Positions 1 to 9,800 of a stretch of DNA of 42,169 nt are shown here, piece after piece. A program made the position numbers and the translations under genes. Source of the DNA: Micractinium sp. NFX-FRZ (Eukaryota; Chlorophyta; Trebouxiophyceae; Chlorellales; Chlorellaceae); the NCBI GenBank assembly GCA_029339195.1, contig JAPTJF010000514.1:1-42169 (forward strand), in the 5' to 3' direction. The notes under the pieces were generated by a model. It saw nothing but the letters and a program-made list of their open reading frames with translations, ran no database searches and had not been told where the DNA came from. How positions within the stretch are numbered: position 1 is the stretch's first letter; each line of letters starts with the position of its first letter.

Positions 1-78
<78 letters not shown>

Positions 79-500
79 GGGGGGGAAGGTCTGGGCGGCG
101 GCGGAGGCGGTGACGGTCTGGGCGGCGGCGGCCTGGGTGGCGGCGGGGGCGGCGGCGGCGGCGGAGGCGGGGGTGGCGGCGGGCGGGGGGGTCCGGGCGG
201 TGGCGGCGGGCTGCGTGGCGGCGGCCGCGGCGGGGCGGGAGGGTCATACTCCATTGGCGGCGGCCGGGGAGGCGAAGGAGCACCTGCCAGGCCTCCAAAG
301 AAGGCCGGCACGTTGACCACTTCCTGCACCTGGCCCACCCGGTACCACACGCCCTGCGGCGGCTCGGCCGTGATCGTGCGCGTGCCGTCGTCCCAGCCCA
401 GGCTGCCCGTCTCTGGCCGGTCGCGGTCGATTGTCCAGGCCAGGGTGCTCAGCTTCCGGTGGGAGTCAGGGTCCCCAGTGGACTCGTTGAAGGTCGAGTT
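1..500 (-). other. Proline-rich exon running off the left edge; poly-G start of window
   Basis: On the minus strand this exon encodes about 75 residues of ordinary sequence (NSTFNESTGDPDSHRKLSTL and onward, ending near AFFGGLAGAPS). It then becomes almost pure PPRPPP/PPPPP. On the plus strand the first 77 bases are nearly all G. A polyproline codon tract explains part of this, but an uninterrupted G run with a single T at position 41 is also typical of a scaffold edge or sequencing slippage. The length of the run should not be trusted. Confidence 0.6.
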
Positions 501-3283
501 CTGCGGGTAGGGCAGGGGGGTGGGGGGGTGGGGTTGGGGGGTGGAGTGGAGGCGGCGCGTTGGGCGCGGGCTTGGTTTGGTCAGCTTTCTACTGAGTCTA
601 GTGAGCGGACTCGTGGAAGGTCGAGTTCTGCGGGCAGGGCAGGGGGGTGGGTTGTGGGGTGGGGGCGTTGGCTGCGGGTCTGGCTTGACGCTTTCCTGGT
701 CTAGTTCAGTTCCCTGGTAGACTCCTTAAAGGCCGAGCTCTGCGGGCAGGGGGGTGGGAGGGTGGGTGGGGTGGGGGGTGCGAGTCCATACCAGGGCACG
801 TAGGCCTGGGTTGGTCAGCTTTTGCTAGTCGAGTTGGGGTCCCAGGTTGACTCTCCCAGAGCTGGGGCCTGCAAGGAGAAGGAAGCTCGCGTCGTTGTTG
901 AGTGCATACATCAATGGCGGGCAAGGTTGGCTGGTGAGCTCTCTGCCAGGCCTGGTCTGCTCCCAGGTTGGCTCGCCTGCTCTGCAAGCAGGCGGGGTGG
1001 GGCGAGGTGGCGACGGCGTTGCGCATCACGCGTGTTCAAACTTCTTGCTTGCGGCGTGCCAAGCGCAGCTCGCTTGCAGCAGTGGGTTGGCCAGCTGTCC
1101 ACCACACACATATGACAGCACGTCTACATGACATGCTCACTCACCGTCCACCATGCCTTGAAGGATTCGAACTGGGGCACGTTGAGGGTGAAGGTGATGC
1201 GGGGAGAGTAGACAGCCGCCACGCCACGTGGCACCGTGGGCAGCGTGCCCCACCGGGCGGCAAAGTGGGCGGCGGCCGCCACCTGGGCGGCCGGGCTGGA
1301 CGCGCGCGCGCCGGCGAAAGCAGCAAAGTCGAACCAGGCAGGGGCGGGGCCCACCTTGCCTGCACCAGAGATGCGATGCGGTGTGGTGGGTACAAAAGAC
1401 GTGCTGATCAGAGGCGGCAGACTGCTGAAGAAGGGGTGGGATGGTTAGCCTGCCTTCCCTCCCACTTGTCGGCCGCCACCCACCTTTGTACAACCAAGCT
1501 CTTTGCCTGGGGCATGCAGCGCTGCAGGCCGGGCAGCTGGCCCAGCGGGCAGCAGAGCCCCCAGCACCCCCACCCCCCCACACACAGCTGGTGAGAGGCC
1601 ATTACAGGAAGGGCAGGGCCACGCCAAGTCCCGCCCTTAAATCATCCGGCAACGCCTGTCCCAAAACGGCAACCACTGCTCGAGGACCTCCACTCCCCAT
1701 GACCCCCGAAGCCACCCACCCGCCCGCCCACCCACCGTAGAAGAAGCCCTTGGACTGGAAGGTGTAGCGCAGCAGGCCTGGGACCTGGCTGAGGCGGCGG
1801 CTGAAGCCCTTGTCCCGGGCGTTGAGGTCCAAGAAGTTCCACTGCAGGCGGGAGCAGCGGGTGGGGGGCAGGTGCGTCGATCAACCATGACAGGTGGAAG
1901 GCAGGTGTGTCGATCAACAATGACAGGTGGAAGGAAGAAGAAGCAGGACAAGATTGTAGGCCGAGGGCAGGGGGGTAAGGAAGCCAACAGGAAATTCGGT
2001 CAAAGGCACCAGTCAGGTACCAGATGGAAGGCAGGCATTCAGTTCCGGGAAGTTCCACCGGCAGGCGGGAGCATCAATCAACAGGGTGTGGGACTTTGGT
2101 CGAGGACCATCAACAACGCAGCAGGCTTTCGCAGCATCTGGGCCAAAGAAGGTATGGGAAGTTCCGCTGCAGGCGGGAGGCAGGTGCACCATGCAACAGC
2201 AACAACGCAACAATGTGCTGGGGGTTGGGGAGCAGTGAATCAAGTCAACAACAACAGCGCGGCAGGATTTAGGTGTGGGCGAGGAAAGACTGAGAAGGTT
2301 CCACTGCAGGCCGAGCAATGAACCAAATCAGCAACAACGCGTGCGGGCCGAGAAAAGGCTCAGGAAGTTTCACTGCGGGCGGGAGCATCCACCAACAACG
2401 CAACGCAGCAGGTTTGGTAGTTTTGGTAGTTGGGTTGTGGATGGCTCAAGAGGTGCACTGTGCAGACTGTGCACACTGCGCATGCGTGCAACGCACAGCG
2501 GGAGGCTGTGGTGGTGGGAGAGGAGCGGCCGTGTGCTTTTCGCCGCCCGTGCTGGGAGGCTCTGGCGCAGGAGGAGCACACAAAGTGGTGCCACTGGCGC
2601 CAGTTGAGCGTGTTTTTGTGCCCGCTCCGCCCTGGCTTCCTCGCCCCTTCCCCCACGTCGTCTTCACTCAAGCACGGCCCTGCAACCGCACATGGACCCC
2701 ACCCGATAGGACCCTACATATATATACGCCCTAAAACCCACCTGCGGTGTGGCCAGAGGGTCGTCCCACTTCAGGCCGGTGGGAGGGCCCAGCCCGTTGG
2801 AGCCATCCAGAGTGTACTCCCTCCACCTGCAGCAGGACAAAGTTGGGGGGTGGAACCCACGTGGCTCAGGCGGGCAGGCGGGCAGGCGGGCAGGCCGGAA
2901 CCTGCCCCACCTCTGCTACCCCCCAGTCTCGTCTGCCGCCCCCGGAAGCCTGGCAGGTACCTGCGTCCTTACTCTACCCAGGCTGGCAGACAAGCCAGCC
3001 AGCTACAACACTTGCACAACGGGCCGTTGTTATAACCGACCGCCCGGCACTGCATGCTAGATTGATTGATTGGTTGGCAATTGAGGAAGGGGCTCACTCA
3101 CCCTACTTTGCCCCGGAGAGCCGCCAGGTCAGCTCCGGTGAACGAGAAGCGGGCAGCCCAGGCATTCGCGATCGGCGCAAACTTGTTGGCCTGCGCGACA
3201 GTGGGGAACGTTTGCAGTCGCAGTGGATTGTAGGATGAGAAGGTGCCTGCACTGACCGACCGAAGGCACTCGGCTTGTCTTAC

Positions 3284-3316
<33 letters not shown>

Positions 3317-5599
3317 CAACGATATTTGAGCACCAGTGGCGCCAGCGGCAGCAGGAGCAGAGGCAGCAAGCGGCAGCAGTGGCAGCAACAGCAAGCAGCG
3401 GCAGCAAGGCACAGTGGTGGCATCGCAGCAGCAGCCTGTAAAAACGCTTCGCGTGTGCTCCAAACATCCAGGCAGCCATGCATGTTGATGGGCGCAAACC
3501 AAGAGCATGCACTCAAATCGGGCTGGTGTGCCGGTGGACCAAGAAGCGCGGCGCCTCGCCACCCAGGCAGGCAGGCAGGCGTGTAGATGTGCAGCAGCAG
3601 GTGGCGGTGCTACAGCCACAATATGAGGCGTTGGTCTCACCTGCGCGGTGGCCTCCTGGAAGCGCTGCATCTCAAACGCCCATGCCGGCATGTAGGCGGG
3701 CAAAAACCCGTTGTTGGGGTTCCAGCCCACGAACGACACGAACCCGGGGCCGGGCCTGCTCCTGTTGCGCACAGCTTTCTTTAGGTTCTCCAAGGCGGCT
3801 GCAGCAGGAGGGGAGGGGCAAATGGATAGGCAACCGCTGCACGCTGGCAGAACTGCATCAATGATGTGCCCGCAAAAACGTGTGTGTGCCCAGGCTACCA
3901 GATGACCAGGACGTGCACAGCATGCCACGCATTCTGTGCCGACAACGCCCCCTCCGTGAGCATCAGTAACCAGGGCATGCACAGCGGCCCACGCAAGGCG
4001 GGCTGGCGACGTGCTGGGGGCGCGCCCTCTGTCGCCTTGCTCCCCACGCTGTGCTGCTGCTGAGCCTGCTCTGGCTGGCTTGGCGCCGGCGCACCAGGGC
4101 AGTCAGCAAGTGTGAGGTTGGAGTTGGAGTGGGGGTGGGGTGGGGGTGGGGGGTGCATACAGTGCTCTTGTAAAACTGTGTGTGCCCCACAAGCACAGAA
4201 CTCTTATGTACCCCCCAAGCACACCTGGGAAGATGAGTCCTTTGTTGGTCAGCCCGCCCTGGGCCTCCCGCAGCGTGTCAGCCAGTAGCTCGCCCGAGGG
4301 GTGCAGCCAGAAAGGGTCGTAATACATGCCCATGTTGCCCCAAAAGTCGGCCTGCAGGGGGGCGGCGTTGCGGCACGGTGGAGGCAGCGTGAGAGCAGTT
4401 TGTGGCTCGAATGCGGCAGCGTGGGTGGCAGGCGCGGCGGCGGCAACAGTGCGTCGGGTGCGGTTGTGTGAGTGGTGCGGGGCGGAGGGGGGCGCTCGTT
4501 GTGCATGCCCGCCCTGCACCCCAACGTGGGCTTGCAGGCAGCAGGGTTTTGGTGGCAGCGATGACGGATGCAGGGGCAGGACGGGGCCAAACAGGGCGGT
4601 CAAACAGCATGCAGCTGTCAACCACCAAACCAGCTGGCCTGCCCTGGGCAAACAGCCCCCAGTTGAGCAGGTGGGTGCTGAGTGCAGCCTGCGGCCGGCC
4701 GGCCAGAAGCAGGGGCAACCAGCAACAGTACCATCAAGCGGTACCACACAGCGCGCACCGCATCGTTGGGCGCCACGTCAGCCGGCAGCTGCTCCTCGGT
4801 TAGCAAGACTGTGTGCAAGTAGCTCTGGGGCAGCAGCTTGGAGATGGCTTTGGAGGTCCGGCTGGCGGCAGGGCCGGGCGAAATGCCGGTGCGCTGGTAC
4901 AGGAAGCGGGTCCACAGCTGCCACGCAACTTCCGTGGTGCGCTGAGGTGGAGGCGGGGGTGGCTGCGGCGGGCTGGGGGGGCGCGGGGGAGCCGGCGGCG
5001 GGCGCGGCGGCGGGGGCGGGGGCGGAGGCCGTGGTCGTGGCGGCGGCGGGCGGGGGCGAGGGGACGGTGGCGGCGGGCGGCGCGGGGGCGGGCGGCGCGG
5101 AGGGGGACGGCGGGGAGGGGGACGGCGCAGCGGCGGGGGCCGCTTGGGGGCAGGCACCACGGCTCGCCTGCAGCGCAAAGCATGCGCGACAGAGCACCCC
5201 TGTTAGTCCAGCAAATGGTGGTGCAGACTGGAGCCAAGTACTGGGTTCAAGCTGGCTCTGCTGGTGACCGCCAGCGGCACGACACACATAAGGCGCGGCA
5301 GGCCGCAGTGAAGAACACACACACCTGGCCGGCGGCGTGCGCTGCAGCAGGCGGCGGCGGGGCGCCGCCGCCGCCAGCGGCGGCGGCTGCTCCACTATAC
5401 CCTCTGCTCCCACTCCTGCAGCGGCACAAGAGTCGTACGGTTGTTCAAAGTCGCAACGGTGTAGCAATAGCACGTGGGGCACCGCAAGTTGAGCGGGCCG
5501 CGGGAGCACAAAGTAGCTTAGCTTGCCTGCTGCTAGCGCCGCTAGGCATAGGGCCGACAGCAGGCCTCTCAAGCACGTGGGCTGGCTGGCGCGCGGCAT
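1..5599 (-). CDS. Secreted proline-rich protein of unknown fold, 3' end beyond window
   Basis: Spliced model, minus strand, exons: 5599-5325, 5167-4732, 4351-4225, 3798-3641, 3268-3102, 2826-2742, 1841-1736, 1359-1145, 500-1. All phases agree and give about 689 residues before the edge. The start ATG (5599) opens a signal-peptide-like stretch (MPRASQPTCLRGLLSALCLA...) and several Cys. Exon 2 begins with about 70 residues of Pro/Arg-rich linker, then a helical-looking region. Later exons hold recognisable but unassigned blocks: MGMYYDPFW (exon 3), SFVGWNPNNGF (exon 4), YTLDGSNGLG (exon 6), YTFQSKGFFY (exon 7), SPRITFTLNVPQFESF (exon 8), GVWYRVGQVQEVVNVPAFF (exon 9). The last exon runs into another polyproline tract at the left edge. 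I do not recognise the domain family. The 3268 acceptor (GAG) is weak; GCAG at 3250-3247 would break the phase. The hydroxyproline-rich style suggests an extracellular matrix or cell-surface location (inference). Confidence 0.62.
480..1000. repeat. Decaying ~120-bp tandem repeats beginning at a splice acceptor
   Basis: The segment containing the acceptor and first codons of the last exon (minus: CCCGCAG then AACTCGACCTTC) recurs at about 481-520, 601-645 and 718-755, with a more diverged unit near 800-870 and perhaps another after 925. Spacing is about 118-122 bp. Only the copy at 500 continues into a long open exon. Confidence 0.75.
1831..2390. repeat. Five dispersed copies of a splice-acceptor segment in one intron
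   Basis: The plus-strand motif gaagttccactgcaggcggg is the 3' splice site and first codons (TGG AAC TTC) of the exon at 1841-1736. It occurs at about 1833-1853. Variants lie at about 2048-2070, 2158-2179, 2294-2312 and 2362-2384, all inside the upstream intron (2741-1842). The sequence between the copies differs. Confidence 0.75.
3285..3318. repeat. CAG microsatellite
   Basis: About ten CAG units in the intron between the exons at 3798-3641 and 3268-3102. The surrounding bases to about 3420 are a degenerate CAG/CAA-rich extension. It creates spurious poly-Gln, poly-Ser and poly-Leu reading frames. Confidence 0.9.
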
Positions 5600-6863
5600 C
5601 TGGTCCGCTACCCAACTTTGGGGGTGCACCCTGCTGGCCAGCCTCCCTGCCGGAGGACGGAGCAACAGAGGGCGCACAACCGGTTTGTATACAAGCAGCA
5701 GAGGCAACAGCCAGAACCTGATGGAACCATGGCTGGCCGCGCGCGGCCTACGGGCGCAGCCCTGGCCACACACCGGCGCCGGCGGTATGGCAGCTGCTCG
5801 GTAGCTGCTGTTGCTTGCTGCCTGGGCCAGCTGGCCGCCATTCGCTGCCCCCAGCCTCTCACTTCTGCCTGCCCAGTAGTGCTTAGTAGTTGAGATCGAA
5901 GCCCTGTGCGGCAGCCTCCCAGATCTCTGCGGCCGAGTAGGGTACCAGCACCGACAGCGCTCCCCCGCCACACGCGCCGGTACCGCCCCCCATGCCTGCA
6001 CCCACGCCGCTCGCCCATCCAAGCAGCCAGCTGAACATAGGCGCCAGGGGCAACTACCCCACTACATCCCCGGCCCCTCCACCCCCAACCAATCGTGCCA
6101 GAGGGGACCTCGCTGCCGTGCCTGCCAAGCGTGTGAGCATGTTCAGCGTGCTGGTTCATGCTGGTGCTGCTGAATGGATGCCGGTGAACAGGGAGTGATG
6201 TGCAAGGAAGCAGCAGCCACGGGAAGAAGCATGTTGCACCCCGAGGGCGACAGCAAGATTATGCGGTGAACCGCGCTCCCCACCCAGCCCCCACCCAACC
6301 GCCATGGGCGGGTGCTGCTGCTCTCAAGCTGCAAGGCCAGCTGGCATTATTGCTGGCGGTCCTGAAGCACCTCTCGGCTTCCACAGTGCTGCATGCATGG
6401 CTGGCCACACCTGCACCTCGTGTTCGGAGCTTGCGTGCTTTGCAGCAAGTGCAGGTGATCGGCAGGGTAGATGGGTGGCAAAGCGTGATGGGCGAGAGGG
6501 GTGCAGAGCTGGTGCCAGCGGGCGTGACGGCGGGGGAGAGGGAGGAGGGGCAGCAGTGTGGCGTCGAGCGGCAAGGCACGGGGTTGTGGCTGTGGCAGGG
6601 CAGGCTGGACCAAGGACAACTAAATTGGGCAGGAAAAAAGGACAAGGAGGCTCCAGGTAGGAAGGGCGTAAAGGCAGGGAGACGGTATGCCGGTGGGCTG
6701 GACGAGGTGAAGGGTGGGCGGACAGACGGACCGCGCTGCACGCGGGGCAGCGGGTGAGATACCCTGGCGGCGGCACGCCCGGCGCGCGCGGCTCGGGCAT
6801 AGGCATCTCCGCCATGCGCCGCGGGCGCCGCATGTCGTGCCCGTCGGCTGGCGAAAGAGAGGG
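5600..6863. other. Intergenic: 3' region of gene B and upstream region of the left gene
   Basis: No supported full gene. The part below 6864 should hold the 3' UTR of gene B and the part above 5599 the promoter and 5' UTR of the left gene. I found no minus-strand TGTAA polyadenylation motif here and no clear TATA box. A small ORF at 5993-5883 is listed separately. Confidence 0.5.
5883..5993 (-). CDS. Possible 36-residue ORF or terminal exon
   Basis: Minus-strand ATG at 5993 to TAA at 5883. The predicted peptide starts with a Gly-rich run and ends AAEIWEAAAQGFDLNY, which has a more natural composition than the surrounding low-complexity frames. A TGCAG sits just before the ATG, so it could equally be the last exon of an unseen transcript or an upstream ORF in the 5' leader of the gene that starts at 5599. 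No family is recognised. Confidence 0.2.
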   Translation of the reverse strand: MGGGTGACGGGALSVLVPYSAAEIWEAAAQGFDLNY

Positions 6864-9800
6864 TCACAGGCAGGTGTATCTGAAGGTCAGCTTCTTCTCT
6901 TTGCCGTTGCACGGGTCTGGCCCCAAGTTGTCTGAATTGACCTTGAAAGTGACCTTGCCGTAATACCCGGTGTTGGGAGCCGGCCAGCCCCGGTCCAGCC
7001 CCAGCTTGGCTCGCACCTCGCTGCAGGGGCAGGGGCACAGCAGGCGGAGCATGGTGGGCCACTGGGAGATGAGGGGGCACGTGAGCTGGCTTCGTGCCAT
7101 CATCTTTCACCCTCGTGCCTCAATGGCTCCCCTCACGGCATCGCCCCACCTTCCAATAAACACACAGCATGGCACATGGCACATGGTACATGGCTTCTCT
7201 TGCTCCTTTTTAGCACACACACCCGCTCATGCCCGCCACACACTCGTAGAAAAAACCTTTCAAGGATATTGTAGGGATTGAAAACCTTCCCGCTCACGTG
7301 ATGACCACCCTGCCCAGGGAATCCTTCCCCCCGCACTCAAACGCCGTCCACTGCACAGCAGGGGCAGAGGGACAGGAGGGCCGGCTGGCAGTCAGCGTGC
7401 GGACATCGCACGTGTGCCGGGCAGCGCAGGCGGGGTGCGGAGGCCCGGCCAGGGGCGCGCCAGCACCCCCACCCGCAGGCCCCCAGCAGAGGCAGCCGCG
7501 CTGCGCGGCGTGCTGCGTCCTGGTGCACGCTGTGCCCGACGTGCCCCCACAGCATGCTCAGCGCGCTCAGCGCGCCCGAGCGGCGTCCACGTTTCGGAGC
7601 GCCTGCACGCTGCGCCCGACATGCCCCTCCCTCTCCACACACACACCACACAGCATGCTCAGCTCACCCGAGCGGCGTCCACGTATTGGAAGCGCCTCGA
7701 GCCGCAGTCCGCCACGGCGGTTTCGCCGTCCTTGATTTCCTTGGCGTTGGCGTCGCCCTCCTTGTGCCCGTCCCGTGACTCTGTCTCGAGCCACGGGAAG
7801 ACGCAGCTGCAAAGGGGGGAAAGGAGAGAGGGAGGGAGGGAGGGAGGGAGGGAAGGGGGAGGAGGTTCTGTGCACGCACACAACGTGCAGCACAAGTGCG
7901 TTTACGTTCAGTGCCGTGACCGCATGCCCCCTGTCTGTGTGCCTGTTCTGCATGCCTGGCTGCCCGCAAGGCCCAGTGAGTCTGTGAATCAATAGGGTAA
8001 AACCCCTTACTCACGTGTAGTGCAGGCCTAGGTAATAGTCTCCCGCCGTGCTGCCGCACTGCACAGGGGGACGGGGGAGGCGGGGCAGGGGCGGGGCGGA
8101 GGGCACAGGGTGGGTGGGCGCCGCTTTGCCGGTGCCAAGGCCTGACAGAGCGCCGTGCCAAGGCTCGACAGAGCGCCGTGCAGTGAGTGCAATGCAATGC
8201 AGCTGCTTGCACGCAGCCTGCTGCAGCCTGCCCGGCAGTTTGCAGGGCAGGCACGGGCGTATGCGCAAAGGCGGAGGCACGTGCAGGGCACCGGCTGAGC
8301 AAGGGTGGGGCACTCTCAGGGGCCCAAACAGCGCGGGCGAGAAGGTCCCAAGCACTCCCTCTCTCGTCCAGCTCACTAGAACGCTCTGGCGGTGCAGGGG
8401 GGGCAGGCAGCACTCAGGAGACGCAAGACACACAAAGGAAGTGACAAACACCCCCCCCCCCCAAAAAAAAAGAACTGCAGGAGAACACTCACTGGGTCGC
8501 CCCAGAAGCCAGGGTTGGCACCAGTCGTGTGCGCCACCTTCCCTTGTATGCTCGTAGTCTTGCTGCACGCAGGCAGGGAGGCAGGGAGGCACACATCTCT
8601 GTCTGCCTTGTGTGCAGGGCGCACGCACGCTGGCTGCGGCGCAGCCGGCAGCCGGGCCGGCACTGTGGGGTGGGTTTATGTCGCAAGGGGGGAGCCGTCT
8701 GGCTCTAGTCCGGTACTGCCTCGGCCATTGCCCCCACTTGCGCTCGCTGTTGGAGCTCAAACCTGCCCCACTCCTGCCCACCCGCAGAAGGAGACCCAAG
8801 GTGAGAAAGAACAAGGGAAGACGAAGAGGCACCCCCCGCCCACACGCCACCCTGCTTGCACTCGCCTGTACAGGTCGCTGGCGTTGCAGCGCGGGTTCTC
8901 CAGTAGCTTCCCGTAGTACGGCCGGATGTCCTGCCCAATCACAAGCTGGCCGGAGCCGGCGTCGGGGCAGGTGAGGTCGCCGTTGTCGCCGTTTTTGACG
9001 CGCAGGTAGCGGTTGTAGCCGCACCTGCGGGGCGAGAGGGCAGCATCGTGCCAGGCGTGCTTGTTTGATTGGTGTGTCACCGAGGGAGGGGCTGGCGCGG
9101 GAGGAGGAGGAGGAGGAGGGGCCGGTTGGTGCACGGAGCCGGCGCCGGCGCCCCGGGAAGCCTCAAGGTGGCGGCCACTCACCCACAACACCCATTGCCG
9201 TGCCTCTCTGCCCTGATCCCTCGGACTTTGCAGGAGCCGGCAAGAGTACAGAAGGCAGCCAGGGCACAACTGCCAGCACACAAAAAGCAGTGGCACAAGA
9301 AGGGCGCTCGGAGAGGGCAGCTAAGGCACAACACGCAAAAGCAGTGGCACAAGAAGGGGCGCTCAGAAGAGGCAGGCGGGACACGCAACTGCCAGCACAC
9401 AAACCGCAGTGGCACAAGAAGGGGCGCTCACTCCCATGTGAACTTGAGCCGCTTAGCGACCCCGGGGGCCGGGTCCCCAAACACATCGTTTGACGCCTGC
9501 ACCGCGCACGCCGCGTGGCCGATGCAGCGCCGGTACACCTCGCTGCATGGCAGAGCAACACGGGGAGGAGGGGGCAGCAGATGCCAGCACAGTGGGTACC
9601 GCGTGGCCGCCTTGCACACAGCTGCCCGAGCGTGCGGTGGGGCAGTGAGGAGGGAGGTGGGGGGCGGGACGCTGGGGCGGCAGCGGGCGTGGGTTGAGCA
9701 CACCACACAGCCAAGCGCTCCTTCCATGATTCATGGCGCCAGATTGGCCGGTGCAGCTCGGCGCGACCGGCACCTCGTGCAGCCTGCCTGCACGGAGTGG

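Noticed and set aside
3098..3982. Uninterrupted 294-codon minus-strand frame as a single exon
   Set aside because: The middle is poly-Leu/poly-Ala from the CAG repeat and a His/Cys/Trp-rich noise segment. A GTGAGA donor at 3640 ends the first exon cleanly.
4778..6022. Long open frame on the minus strand (414 codons)
   Set aside because: It runs through two real exons of the left gene in part and through an intron and intergenic DNA. The frame of exon 2 differs from it, and its composition outside the exons is GC-frame noise.
7255..7297. Extra short exon (VFNPYNILERFF-like frame) in gene B
   Set aside because: Direct joining of exon 7350-7298 to 7020 keeps phase and completes the lectin motif. 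No acceptor/donor pair supports an additional exon.
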